64,000 nucleotides of DNA. Origin: Paragonimus westermani (lineage: Eukaryota > Platyhelminthes > Trematoda > Plagiorchiida > Troglotrematidae). Location of the stretch: assembly GCA_008508345.1 (NCBI GenBank), contig QNGE01002436.1, positions 1 through 64,000 of the forward strand, written 5' to 3'. Below, piece by piece: positions 1 through 12,876 of this stretch. The translations under genes were made by a program, and so were the position numbers. The number at the start of each line of letters is the position of its first letter. Within the stretch, counting starts at the first letter, position 1. The notes under the pieces are model-generated. The model had not been told where the DNA came from and searched no databases. It was given only the letters and a program-made list of their open reading frames with translations.

Positions 1-3000
1 GCGTTAGTGATTTTGCATCAGTTGTCAACCCATGCGGTTCATAACAGTTGTGTTACGCTATGTCCCATTCTGTCTATGGACTAAGAAACATACCGTGGTT
101 TCGGCATATGGTTGGTTGGCATTTTCGGATCAGTTCATACTACTCATAGAACATGCTGCGTGCAAGAATTTTTTGGACTGGAAAATTCGAATTATTATGA
201 ATTGCTCTTAAATTTGTGTTCTACCTAATTAACGAATTAAAAGCATGGCAGACAGAGCACTTAAAATGTTTGGTGCGGATATTCCGAAAATTGTCATATT
301 TCGGAATATATTCTCTTCATAAGGCTACAGACCTCTTAAACCCGCATATTCATTCAAAATCCCTCGCTATTTGTCCCATTTGATCACATTCTTGTAAACT
401 TAAACTTTGACTCGAATGCTCGGAGTGCACAGACATAAGACCGACGAGTTAGCAACGGGCGGTCGTTTGTGACACACTACAGTAGACACCTTTTGAATCA
501 CAATAGTCACGTTTTAGAATAGATTGATTACGTCGTTCCTCATGCAACCGATGTGGTCGATATTTTGATTTCTGTTAATCAGGGAAAAGCCGTCTTGGTT
601 TCATTTTTCAGTTACGCACCTTACAATATCTTTATTTCTCATAAAAGACGAATGAACGAAATTTTTGCCTGTCTATTCCACTTTGTTTCCATGGTCCTGT
701 AGGGTGCAACATAAGGTAGTAGCCACGGAGCAAGATAAAAGTACATCCTTCTCCATTTTCATTCATGACCTACGAGTTTCATTTGGCACCAATGTTATTT
801 AGAAAAACGTGAACACTTCTGCTCAAAACTGTCATGGATTGTTGCTATCCAGAAAAGGTCGTAACCATGATTAATAAGCAAGAAATAGACAAAAAAATAA
901 GACTTCCTTCGGTTATGACAGGATGAGGATTCATCAAGTTACTTCTTAAACATGTGTAATTACCTGGTGTTGTCTTTTAAAGGTTTTTGATTGCCTTACA
1001 GTTGACTCGTTGTGGCTGTTCTATATCCTCGCTGTCCTCCACTGCGAGGATCTTTTCTTTACTATGACGCTAGCTATGATTTATTCAATATCCCTGTCCC
1101 CCATTTAATGTGTCATGGATCTTGCAGTTGAAGTGGTTTTATAACAGAAAAACGAAATAGCCATTACAACGGGAGCTGGTTGGAAACTCCTCCAATTTAT
1201 CCCTTAAAGTTATCACTCCACAAGCACACGCAACGCAGTGTCATTATATAAACCTGGAATCGCACATGTCTTCTCAAGATAGATGGCTAGTTGGCCCGAT
1301 TAATTCATTCTGTCCTTCGTTGCATGATTGACACCGAACATTGCTAATATCCACCGGGACAACGTTATTTAAGGTGCCATTGGACTACCTGTATCCTGCA
1401 GGTGGTAACGCATACACTGTAACCTCCTGGTGGCTAGTGTTGTTTATCCCAACGCTTCTTTTGCATGAACCACCTGGTGCAATTGTCAGTTGCTTCGTAA
1501 ACAAACAGACTTTTAGATTGTTAAAGGTTGTAGTCAACTGGAATTGGCATCGAAGTTTTGTCACTCAAAGCTCCTAGTTCATATTAAAAAAATTTAAATA
1601 ATTGCTTTATAGGTACAGCCGGTAAGAATGAAGAGACTGTGATTCCATTTCAAAAGATTTCTTCTTACCAATTGACGGACGTCCACTGCGTCAGTCATAT
1701 CATGTCTAAATATCGTTTTAGTTAATTCTAACGCCACATAGAACTTCAGATTAGATTCCACAATTCGTGAGTGACGGAATCACAACCATCATTACTTCTT
1801 AGAGGGATCCATTTGTAAGACTGATCCTCCGTATGAGAACCGACATCAAGGACCTCATGTTTGTTAGGTACACAAACGGATATACGGAGTCAAGCTGGGC
1901 GCCAAAAAATTTGCAACTTTATCGTGCAGCAAGCAAATATTCCTATGATGCTCAGTACAAATTGAATTTTTAAACAAGTTAATACTTCGGTTAACAGCAA
2001 AAGTACACGACTAAAAGGTACTTCAGATATTGTGCTAAATTTGGAAGACGTTTTGAGGTGACCTTTATCTAGCCCTAAAAATCAACTTCTTTTAACGGTG
2101 GCGTCTGATGTAGTTGCGTAATTCTACTATCTTGATAACTACAGGTGGCCCTTGTCGCAATGTGGTTGTTTTTTTAAAAAGTGTATGGCTTTAGTGGTTA
2201 AAATTTACCGGTGGCTAAATACAGATATCGTGGTTGTTGCTATGCCTCAGGTGTGCTTATCCCGTGGAATTCAATCACACATTGTGCTATAGTAACGGTA
2301 ACCACTAATGTCTGCACTCATTACCGCATCTGCGACTAACAGTTTTATCACTCTCACAAACTTTCTTCGTCCTAAACTAAGTGTCACAATACACAACAAC
2401 ATCCTACACGAAATCACCGCTTCAAATGTTCTACATTTCTCAGTTGACTACTGAGTGACGTCTATAGCTGCTAGACTATTATTCTTGCTCACATTCTACT
2501 TCGATCTGTAAGACCATATGACAGTTTCTGCCAAATTCATCTCATCGATTCATCTGTCCTCTGTTAACACAGCTGCAGTTTCGCTGGCCGTACTAGGGGA
2601 AATGTTACATGTCCCACAGAAAAATGAGCATATACAGTATCCTTCGAGTTTGTGTGGCGCTTTCGCAGTAACTACTCAGCCCTCGAGTTGAGACCCCTTC
2701 CACCTTGTTTGTACTTATGTCTCGTTACCAAAGCAATCAATATGGACGACGATAACAGTCAGATCGACATACCAGAAAAATTAATAGTGATAGTCAGTGG
2801 AATGTAGTTAATAACGTTAATTATGATTGTAATTTGCTAATAAATGCTAATAAAATGCGGGTTTAATTGTTAGGAAACTGATCGCAACGGGGTGGAAAAG
2901 ACTAATAACAATTGCGTCTAGAATAAACGTACCACCACCGTTGTCTTCTTTATTATGAATACTTGGTTTACCGGATGAGCTGTTTCTCAAATCGGACATG

Positions 3001-3134
3001 GACATACAATTAAGTAATCGTCATCAACAATTTCATTTGCATGCTGGCCGTAAGTAGACCGTAGGAAGCCATGTGTTATCGTGTACCCCGGTTGAAAAAA
3101 TTAACCAAAACAATACCTTAACTTCGAATCTTAC
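1..3134. other. Left edge: probable TRIM intron, nothing recognised
   Basis: AT-rich, with no open frame over 80 codons and no family motifs on either strand. It should contain the intron after TRIM exon 4; the rest of that gene may lie further left. Confidence 0.5.
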
Positions 3135-3391
3135 CTTCCATGTTCTTTGATAGCCTTTGCATATTGTTCAGCTACTTGACACTGTCGAATAAACTGAGGA
3201 AATGGTTCCGTACACTTGTCTAGTGTCGATATCTCTGATTGGATGCGATCATTTGACATTTTTGTCAAAGATGTGACAGCTCTGTCGATTTCTTCGTGTA
3301 ACTCCTTGGCTCTTTCATAAATTTGTTGCGTCAGGGACTTGGTTTGCTCCTCCAAATGTTGGCGATAATCAGCGAGGCGACTGAAATAGTC
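3135..3391 (-). CDS. TRIM-type protein, exon 4 (coiled coil, continues beyond the window)
   Basis: The exon encodes residues 291-375 plus two bases. The acceptor AACTTCAG|GACTAT joins exon 3 in phase 0, and the donor CATGGAAG|GTAAG leaves phase 2. The translation is a long amphipathic helix rich in Glu, Lys and Gln (for example LADYRQHLEEQTKSL). It is typical of the coiled coil that follows the B-box and makes TRIM proteins antiparallel dimers. No further exon could be recognised between here and the left edge. The C-terminal module that would name the subfamily (NHL, SPRY, filamin or other) is therefore unknown, and the gene is truncated by the window. Confidence 0.82.
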
Positions 3392-4765
3392 CTGAAGTTT
3401 GAAGTACAATTTTATTGCTTCGAAGATTAAGGATAATACGAAGTGATGTGAGTAAATGGTCGTTCAATCTACTTATTTCCTATTCAGCTGATGCTCGAGG
3501 TTTTAGTGGAAATGTTCTTATAAGATTTCACAGTGGAATTTGCAAAACGTAACCAGTATTGCACCTACAACCCCTCCGGAAAACAATAACTGAAAAGACA
3601 AAGAAAAATCCCTCACGTGCCAGCAAAAATCAGTCCAGGTACACATGTTAATCGTGGCAAATTCGATCTTCTTACGCTCACCCAAATAGTTTTTATCGCT
3701 AGGTTAATTTCTAGGTTAGTTTACAACTATTCCCGGGGAATAAAATACTCTCTTACGCATTAGCTCTCACAGATGACTTTAATTCAGTGGTTTATCGCTC
3801 AGGTAAAACACAGACCACTCCGAACTCAGTCACCCACACGCCTGTACGAGCAGGCATCGATCCAACTTCACCAGACGCCATATTCAAAACTATACGCTGA
3901 AACACTCACGCATTGATGATGTCATGTCGCATAGTGATGAAACGTTTGCAACCTAAATGCCAAGCTCGGCAAACAAATCACATAAAAACCGTACGCTTTG
4001 TCACAAAACTGTCCCCTCCATTTGAAAAGCGACTAGCAGTCTGTATTACATTGCGCACTCCTATCTTTGTAGGACACAGTATCAATCTGCACATCGTGCT
4101 TGCTAACGATCACCTTTCGTACTGCGTAGACTGGTGATTAGTCAAACGTCTGTGAGACTCAGCAAAACGGTTGGGCCTGGACTCAAACAGTAATTCATTA
4201 CATAAGGATTCAACCCTAAACAGTAGGCAACTACCCGATAATGGAAATATAGAGAAGACAACTGTCAAAGTACAGGCAATATAAGATTGGAATGTAGTTA
4301 AACACAGGGACAGGTAGTCGTTTTCATTTGCCAGCGTTTAAACGAAATGGTGGATGCACCCTAAACATCAACGAAAGGTAAGTCATTTTCTGTGTGAAAC
4401 CTTGATGCTGTGTACATTTTATAGGTGAGTTTTCCGGATTTTTGTACGTGTGATTCCTTTCCAGTTGTTACAAGCTGACTTAAAACATTAGTCGGAGCTG
4501 CAGCCTTGACACATAACACTGTGAGATTTTAAGGTACTCAACATTTACACAACAACATTTGTGCAAGTCCAAACTCCATTTCTATCACTTGTCCAGACTA
4601 CTTTAGAGCCACGCGATTTGTTGAGCCTTATGAGGCAATATGATTAAAAACGGTCGTTTTGGTACATCTGAGTCGTATTTCGTATGCAGTAACAAAACGA
4701 CTTTGTGGAAAAATTTGTTTGCTGTGGCCTGTTTCGAGACAACTGAAAGTGATTCACTATCTTAC
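3392..4765 (-). other. TRIM intron 3 (1.37 kb)
   Basis: Bounded by GTAAG and a CAG acceptor, phase 0. Nothing else seen inside. Confidence 0.75.
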
Positions 4766-5101
4766 CTCATAAGCTTTTCGTTTCTTGCTCAGTCTGTTTG
4801 TGAGTTGACCCAGTTGAATTCTGTACTCGCAAATTACAGTCTCTAAAGGAATGACTGAGTGGTTTGCATGGGTTGGATTGTTGTGCGAGCTACAAAATTG
4901 TGCACCACATTCACCACACAGCAGTACGTCACAATTCCGGCAATAGACGCATGCACGCGCAGCTAGCCAATCAGTGGTGGGCACTCTGTCAGCTAAGGTG
5001 GCTGAATGAACAGAACGTGGTGAGATCTCATGATCAGTAACTGCTGCGTCAAGCAAGTCACTATTGAACTGTTTGTGGTCCATACACAGTGGCGGTGGAG
5101 C
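4766..5101 (-). CDS. TRIM-type protein, exon 3 (B-box 2 and start of coiled coil)
   Basis: The exon encodes residues 179-290. Acceptor CCGTCAG|GCTCC and donor TATGAG|GTAAG are both strong and both phase 0. The exon carries B-box ligands: C184-x2-H187, then C232-x2-C235-x4-C240-x2-C243, with a terminal H256-x2-H259 (HANH). B-box 2 domains normally have 7-10 residues between the C-x2-H pair and the next cysteine pair. Here there are 44, so either the domain has an unusual insertion or C184/H187 belong to another structure. The last 25 residues are basic and helical, leading into the coiled coil of exon 4. The RING, B-box, coiled-coil order is the defining TRIM arrangement. Confidence 0.82.
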
Positions 5102-6828
5102 CTGACGGATTCGTGTCAAACAGCCAGTTTTGGCCAGTTCCTAATGAAAAAAAGAACAAGGGAAATGTTGAGGATGTACTCTAAACGCGCTCTTTCGGTG
5201 CTTAGTACCATCATGTTGGGTAAAGCAGTAAACTTATGGACGACCCTCATATCAGAAAATAGTATGAAATTCCTGAACGCTTCGAAATGAATACACGCGT
5301 ACTACTAGAACGACAGTCAGTAGTCAAACGATCACCCACAGCTTGTTGGTGTACTCTGTCAACAAATGGCATAGGCGACATCCGCCACATTGAGCTTGGT
5401 GTTCATGTTGTAAGCGTTTCACCATCAGATAAGGTGACATCAACAATGCATAATGGTTTGAGCTTATACACCCGAAGATAAAACTTACTTTTCTCACTTG
5501 TTACTTCCTGTTAAATTTTAATTTAATGAACTAGCATCCTCACCGCCAAATGCATTGTTCACATGTAACTCATGCAAGGCTGCCAGTAAAATAGGTGGCT
5601 CACCTTATATAGTAAGAGTGTATGGAATCTTGTCAATTTGGTACGCTTATGTGCTTCTGCACATGGTCTACACAAATCGTCACCGCATTCCACGCAACTG
5701 AAAACGGAATGTACGAAAATTATAACGTGATCATTCACTTCACGATTAAACTAGTGATACAATTTCTATGTATCAAAATCATTCTAAGGCTGTGGAGAAT
5801 TATGGCTGAATTATACACGCACTTGATTAAATTGGGAGGTACTTTAGTATCGTGATTAAGATGTGATTTTTTTCTGTGGTGTGATACTGATTGAGGCAAA
5901 CAATTGGCTGGATTAAAGGTGTGCTGGGGACAATTGCTGAATGCGATCTATTGGTAAATCATTGACACGCTGTAGAACCCTTCAGAGAGTTGAGTTCGGA
6001 CGTAAGCAAACTCGAGCAGTCTTGTTAGAGGAAATCTTCACTTTAGGGGAGGGTGGAAAGTGGAATTGACCCAATTACCACAAAATACCCGACCAGTGAG
6101 GTAACCGTGATCAACACAGCTACCCTGTTGAAATCACGTTAATTATTTGAATGTTTCATTTCTTATTTGAGGGAAACTAAAGGCATCTGATATGTTGTGT
6201 CAACTTCTCAGTTGGTCTAATGTTTGTTTACGGTTGCAGTTATCAATCTTGACTATAAGTTTCACTCTGTTGTTCTAAGTCCTTTGAGTAATGGCTGACA
6301 TGTTCTAATCAAAGTCATTCAATTTCCTCAGCTGAATTTAACGTTTGCTATCATAGGATCGTAGAGTAGTAAGACAATTCGGTGCTGGTGTTAAATTGGC
6401 ACACGAGACGCACTGAGTAGGGGTTTTCTCACTCAGGTTTAGATTTATCCCATCGTCTAACGAATGGGGTTGTAAGCAGTTCTCCAAATTTTCTAGTAAA
6501 TCAGCGCGGGGCGCTTCAGCAGTTCTATGCGTTGCTTGTTTTTACATAACAAATTAACTTCTTAATCAAGATCTTGTATCTTTGCGTTCATATTCTGTTG
6601 TCAGACGTGGGGCATAGAGCCGCTTCTTAACAAAAATCCGCATTAATGTTTGATATATCACAGTCGGCCAATGTTGAACTTTCATGTTATAGGTAAGCGC
6701 AATTAAACTTGATTAAGTTGTACTCGAAAATCAGACATTTAGAAAGATAAGCTACAACCAACTGGTCATTTTTCTCAAATGGACATGCTTTCATAGTTTC
6801 GAACGTCAACGCTACCAGAAGAAGTTAC
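5102..6828 (-). other. TRIM intron 2 (1.73 kb)
   Basis: Bounded by the tentative donor GTAACT and the acceptor CCGTCAG. No repeats or frames of note. Confidence 0.6.
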
Positions 6829-7149
6829 TGTAAGTCGCTTCACTAACCGACATTCAGCGGATGAGATTTTGGTTTCAAACTTGCAGTAATCACAAGCACG
6901 TTCTACCTCGTTCTCGAGAAGCTGAGCCAAATTTCGAAGTCCCATGACGAATGCCGCGACAGGAAGCCGGCTCATGTCTTCACTAATCGAAGTTACCTGG
7001 GTATCGGGTGAACTCTCAACTGAGCAGATGGAACGATTCTCCTTGGTTGACCTTCCTGTGAGACATACTTGGCAGACAACATCTAACTGTTCATCTTTCT
7101 CAGTAGACGACACACACTGTAAACAAACCACGTGCAGACACGGAAGTAG
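6829..7149 (-). CDS. TRIM-type protein, exon 2 (second half of RING and linker)
   Basis: The exon encodes residues 72-178 of the model. The acceptor is a good one (pyrimidine-rich, then TTTTTAG|CTACTTCCG). The exon begins LLPCLHVVCLQC, giving C75, H77, C80 and C83, followed by C97-x2-C100. With exon 1 this completes a RING-HC: C-x2-C-x11-C-x-H-x2-C-x2-C-x13-C-x2-C. A serine- and threonine-rich linker follows, then ACDYC around residue 164, which may be a remnant of a first B-box. The donor is less certain. ACA|GTAACT at 6829/6828 is chosen because it is the best site in phase 0, as exon 3 requires. Reading through instead adds about 17 codons before a stop at 6775. Loss of this exon would remove the ligase's E2-binding surface. 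Confidence 0.75.
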
Positions 7150-10100
7150 CTAAAAAGAGAACGTCGGCAAAAGGGAAAAAGTTGGTTTCAGTGTCAAAAA
7201 CTGATTTTTCAGGCTACTTTCTGAAATCTTCTACAACAGTGAAATCTCAATAAAACAGTGGTTTGACGAAAAGTTTAGTGGACAATTTTGTTTGACGAAA
7301 AAATCTCACTTGTAATAAAACGTTAACTCTCCTTTTTAATATAATCATCCGCTGCTAAGTAATTAATATACCTGCATACATCAATCGTTATAGGTATTTA
7401 CCTAAAACACCAGAGCATAGAGTACAAACCAGGTTGGGCCACACATTGTCCACTGCTTCATTGTTTCTGGTATCATCACCACAATCAGCAAAATTTAACT
7501 GACTTAACTAGTTTGGTTGTCAAATCATCTGTGGGTCAATTCGCAGTTGCACTGACCGTTGCACTGGTGGGACGGATGGGTGTTCGCGTTAGAGAATGTT
7601 ACGATGTCATATAAGTCGGCTGATTTCGTCGATAACACAAAAAGGAAACCAAGCGGACATTCGGATGAAAACTTTGGAGTTATAGATATTATGTTATGTG
7701 TTGAAAATCGGATAAATTGTTGATCCGATTGAATCATTTATTGTTGTTTTTGGCGCAGCACTATCCCAAAACTATTGACTGTAAACTAAGTCCTGCTGGA
7801 CGTGCAAAAACAACCAGCATTGTGCGTGCGAAACTTAAAACCTGTACTATCCAATTACCCTACTCGTGATTTCTGGATCTTTTTCACAGCATTGATTTAT
7901 TCAGTCTTCGTTGCACATGTATCCATTGTATACTGAATTTTGACCAACAATAACGGTATATTAGTGTCTCAAAATTCGTGTGCTCCTGATATGCTGCGCT
8001 GCTTAAAGAGAGCCAAACGCTTAAAATTGTAGTTGTTTTGGCGTTTGAATCTTCAAGGTTCCTTGATCCGAACCACGGGCACGACAACACAACAAATGCT
8101 GTGAGATGTTAACATTTCGTTTGTATTCACCGGTCGTACATATAAAAACAGTTACTACACACTAAAGGTGTGTGCCAGCCAGATGAACAATTAAACATAA
8201 CGTATACTGATAAAATCGGGGTGCATTCCAAAGCAACGATAGTTTTCATTTCGAACAATTCTACAGACTTCTGAAATCATCCCATTCACTTTTCCAATTT
8301 CGCTCATCGCTCCCAGACTTTTTTAATTGTTTGACGTGAAGAAAGCACGACGAAATGCGCGGTGAAACGTAAGACAACGTGAGATGATAACTATCTGCAA
8401 TTTTGTTCGTTCGCTCCAAAGGCATACAGGTGAGGGTTAGTTCGAACCCTGTTCCATAGAAAAAGATAAATATGTATTGAAGGAACAAGAGTTTCTGAAT
8501 GATATTTTGCTGGTCAACGGTTGTGCGGAAAAAATTTCGGAAATTCACTGCAAGCTGCGTGTGACAGAAACCCACACTGAAACCAATTCCAGCAGACGAA
8601 ATTGGTCAAATTTGACTTTTAAAGCTGACCAAATAGAGGCTGATGTGCGTAAAAGGCTAAGATCAGCTTCAAATCATACCTACTTAGCTGCTGAATTGCT
8701 ACTGTTGTTCACCAATCACACTGTTTTTCCGTGTTCTTGATTTTGGTCTAACAGTCTGCTGGGTTTGTCGCTTAAACTAGCAGTTCACGCACAGTTGCGA
8801 CGAGAACCATGTTTGTCAAACGGGCTGGAGTTTGCGGGAAAGAATAACACACAATAACGAACTCATCCTTGAGATCAACAACGCACAAAATTCGTTCAAC
8901 CACTTCATTGGACATTGTGAATGATTGCCACTGTGTGGATCAGACGTACACGATTGAACAATTTCATCCTATGAGGACAGAATGAGTAGTTTGTGGATGA
9001 GCAGTTGCGGGCGTAGTCAATTTCAAGTTAAAAATCATCAACAGATCATCACATTTTTTGCGGAAACATGAATTGTCCAGATGGATTCAGTGCTTATGAA
9101 TAAGGGTCAGTCAGCGTTTAGATATAGCAGTTCAGTCGTGTCTAATATGGGGCGAGTGAAGCAGTAGTCAATACAGATGGACCGGAGCCCAAATCTTTTC
9201 AGAGAGAGCTGGCTTGAAGGTCTATTTGAATGCGAAGGCGACCAAATGTAAATGTTGTTTAACTTGGAAGATAAGTTAGGTAGCAGGTCTTGTACGCTGG
9301 CTCAACTTAAGTCTGTGGTAAATGTTGACTAGACATGGTTGGTTGGTACTCAAACAGACGGGAACGTAGCCGCAAGTGTAACTTTGTTCAAGACAGAGAG
9401 TATGGTTTTCCCCGCACATGGTGACCACTAACACAGTGAACACGTAACTGGTTTGAATACTTTTCGGTGCATAGTCTTTCCTGATAAGCATTACAGTCAA
9501 ACACTGTACGCAGTGGACATTCCGGAACATTGTCCACTTTGACTCACACTTCGATCAACCTGAGAATCGTGGATCAAAATGTAAATGTTTGACAGATGAA
9601 TTTTCAAGTTCACTTCATTTCGGATGAAAATCTCAATCATACTGTATGTTGGTAAGCGGATGATCACGAAATCACTTTGCCTACATATGCCTTATGAAAG
9701 TGTGGCAATCACAGTATGCCGATAGCTAACACAGAATAGCTGCGTAATGGATTTCAAATAAATATTTACAGATACACAACCTGGACGCGGATGGATGTTA
9801 CACTGTTTCTGTTTACGTGGGAGACCACTGGATTCCTAAACAGGATTGTTAAGACTGAATCATCAGAACATGCAATCGGTTATTACTCTGCCCCATGGCG
9901 CAAATAGTTGTGACATCCACAATCACTTTCAACTAACACAGTTCGACATTTATGCACGTAGATTGTTTGATAAAAGTGCAGCTTATCACTTTAGTAAATA
10001 ACCAAATACTTTGTAAGATGTTTTGAATAATGTTCCATAAAAGCAAACGTGCATAAGTGTGAATGAAAATAATGTCAGAACGATCACAATATTTTTGGAA

Positions 10101-12663
10101 AGGTTCAAAAATAAATAAACGCGAAAACTTTTACGTTTTTACCGCATTATACAACCGGTAGGAAGTAAGAACGTCATACAGTTTGTTTCTTAATTTGTAC
10201 ATAATTTGAAGCAGATTATATTAATTATATCCAATTTTTTCTTGTTCACATTAGGCAAGATTACCGTTGTTTAGCAACTCATGCGCTCCTCTTTGCATAA
10301 ATCCGGGTGTCTGTGACCTTCAACATTCAATTTTCTTCAGCACTGTTAGTGAGCCTAATGGTGAATAGTTTTTTTGTTTTCTTCCAGTCCAACCTTGTAT
10401 TCTGATCCTACTCCATATCCTCTCCAGAGTGCGCTGACATTTACTCCTATAATGGAATGTTTTTATGCAGTGTTTTTGATATTTTTCTTCCCGGCATAGA
10501 TCTTACAATTACAGTCTTTCCTTGTATTTTTTCTGAGAGATAGGGGCTTTAATTCCGAACTAACCTAGCATGTTGTGGTGATTAAGCAAATCGACCTGAG
10601 CTATCCTGCAGGATTGTTTTGGGTCACACTGCGCACTGAGTCCTCGATGTGTCTGGAGTACCTTTCCTCGTACTATCAATGTGGAAGTCACTGGAGCTAC
10701 GAGTGTTAAGTGATCACAAAATAACATGGCAAGTTTTGCTACCTGAGGAGTCGTGTGTAATGATTGCTAGAAATAAGCGACCTTACAGTGTGAGTTCCAG
10801 TCATTTGAGGCCTACGAGTGAATGCTTTCAGTTCAGATGCACGAACACTCAGCAAATGCCCTCTGGGGCGGAAACGGCAAGCTGAAAGTTTGCGGTAGTA
10901 TTGATTGATACAGTTTATGGTTTATGAAATCGGGAGCCTTTTCTTTTGAGCTGCCCGTGCTGAAAATCATTTCCCCTTCGTTCAAGTGCAGTTTGAGTGC
11001 AGTTTGAGTCTTCGGACATGATAACCAACTTAAGTCGTACGAAACGTTATATGACGATTGAGCATTTCAGAAACATATGGGGCTCCATATTGGGAAATCA
11101 TTACACGTGTAGAGAAAAACTTCTGATTCACAATTCATCTCTGTTTTGGAAACGAGTTAACTTGGACGGATTTCCAAGTTCGGTGAATGAAATTGTGCCC
11201 CGACAAGTAAACACTAAATATTGCTTCTAATAACGGTTCGTGCCAGTGACCATCAGTAAAGTGGTGGACATCTACTTCGACTTTCTTAGGTCTCACCAAG
11301 ATCACGCACGTCCTGAAGTTGAACCTATGATCTGTGAACGTGCGACAGGTGGTACCTATTAGACCACGGATAGCGGACTTGATTCTCTAGGGTATATGAT
11401 GCTGAGGAGACCCAACAAATTTAAGATAGGTGTCCATCACTTCGTTCGTGACCATAAACTAGCAGTTTTTGCATTACTTTCCCAAACTCTTCTAAGGTTC
11501 CCTGCTCTTTTGTAAGTAAACTACAAACGGCCGACTGATTTCAGTCTATTACGCAGCAGCGTTTGTCAAGCTGTTTCATTTCTTAGTGCCTCAAGATATC
11601 TATTTTGCTTAAAGGTCCTTGACCAAGTAATACACGATGACGCTCCGAAAGATTTTTTGGGGGGAGGGGGTTACTTGCTTTATACAGAGTGAAAAACAAA
11701 TCGATTGGAAAATTAGAATAATCAGCCAGGTGAAAAACTTGGTCAAAATTATACATAACAACAGTCTTTTCCGAGTTTCCACCATAAATTACATCGGTTA
11801 AACTGATCACAAGGCACTACTCAATCTGACTGAAACCTGTTTTACAATATTAGACAGCCGCGTTCCACCCCTCGACAGCTGGTTTTTAATATACGTATGT
11901 ACTCCGGTCTAAAGTTAAGCTCCGATTTTCATGTTTACCGGACAAACTTGTTGACGACTGAGCCGTTGTATAGCCATTAAGCACGACCAAATCACTAGAC
12001 ATAAACATTCAGCCACCTTCACTTGTGATAAATGCAAGGGCTGTCTGCTGATTGCACTGTGACTGCTCGGAATACTGGACACATTAATTAGTCGGTAATA
12101 GCCTTTTTCGACCGTACCTACCGAGTTGTACGCAGTAACTGTTACGACCTCCATCCTCAGCCGGTTTAACACAGCATATACAGTCACTACGCAGTTGCTA
12201 ACATTAGTTACACAGGTCTTGGTAGACTAACGTTCGAGCGAAATCAAGCATTTAAAAGATACCCACCTTTAAAGTAAAAGCTGTCGAAAATCGAGGAATG
12301 ACTAGTGTGGCACAGGACAGACTGAGTTTCACGATATAAAGTAATGAATATAATGTAATATGACATAATAATGTAACGAATAGCAAAGAATTTTTAGTAT
12401 GATGACGTTGCTCTAACTGCAAGAAATACAGCCATTTACATCTGTTAAATTTTAAACCACTTGCAGTTATGGTATCGTTAAAGTGTTCACTGGAGGACTT
12501 TCAACATCGCACCCAACAGACAGAAACTGACCACTTACCACAGATACACACTTTAACAAGACTACGTAACATTTTAGACGGAGTATTTGTGAAGGTGTCA
12601 ACTTTCAAAGCCTATTGTAATTTGGTACTGGTCCCGGTAATGGAATACAAATGGCTTGCTTAC
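7150..12663 (-). other. TRIM intron 1 (5.5 kb)
   Basis: Splits the RING finger. Donor GTAAGC, acceptor TTTTTAG. The open frames within are short and show no family resemblance. A G-rich run lies at 11660-11670. Confidence 0.7.
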
Positions 12664-12876
12664 CAAGACGTCCATGTTGTTGTCATGACAGCTAGAACAC
12701 TGAAGAAAGTCTGATTCTAAAAGATGCAACAGACTGTCTTCCATATTCAACCGGGCAGTTTCCAGTTCTTTGTGTTTCCCAACTTCCTCATTTTTATCAT
12801 AGTCATGACACTTTCGTGATGGCAGCGCACGCTCTTCAGCTTTGATTTTACTTTCGTCTTTCAGCTCTTCGTTCAT
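12664..12876 (-). CDS. TRIM-type RING/B-box/coiled-coil protein, exon 1 (N-terminus and first half of RING)
   Basis: This exon encodes 71 residues. The ATG at 12876 is the first methionine after an in-frame TAG about 30 bases upstream, so it is the likely start. The first 50 residues are charged and probably disordered. They are followed by the first zinc-ligand pair of a RING finger, C60-x2-C63 (FLQCSSC). The exon ends with a donor, TTG|GTAAGC, in phase 0. Exon 2, also phase 0, opens with LLPCLH, which supplies the next ligands at the right spacing. RING proteins of the TRIM family are E3 ubiquitin ligases, usually cytoplasmic. Without exon 2 this stretch could not be recognised; the assignment rests on the matching phase and C-x2-C-x11-C-x-H spacing across the junction. 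A 5' untranslated exon further upstream cannot be excluded. Confidence 0.75.

Noticed and set aside
8431..8452. AGGGTT-AGTTCG-AACCCT hairpin resembling a tRNA T-arm
   Set aside because: The T-loop register is wrong and no A box or D-arm lies upstream.
12469..12714. 81-codon plus frame
   Set aside because: It is antisense to TRIM exon 1, whose phase-consistent splice and RING spacing are far stronger evidence.
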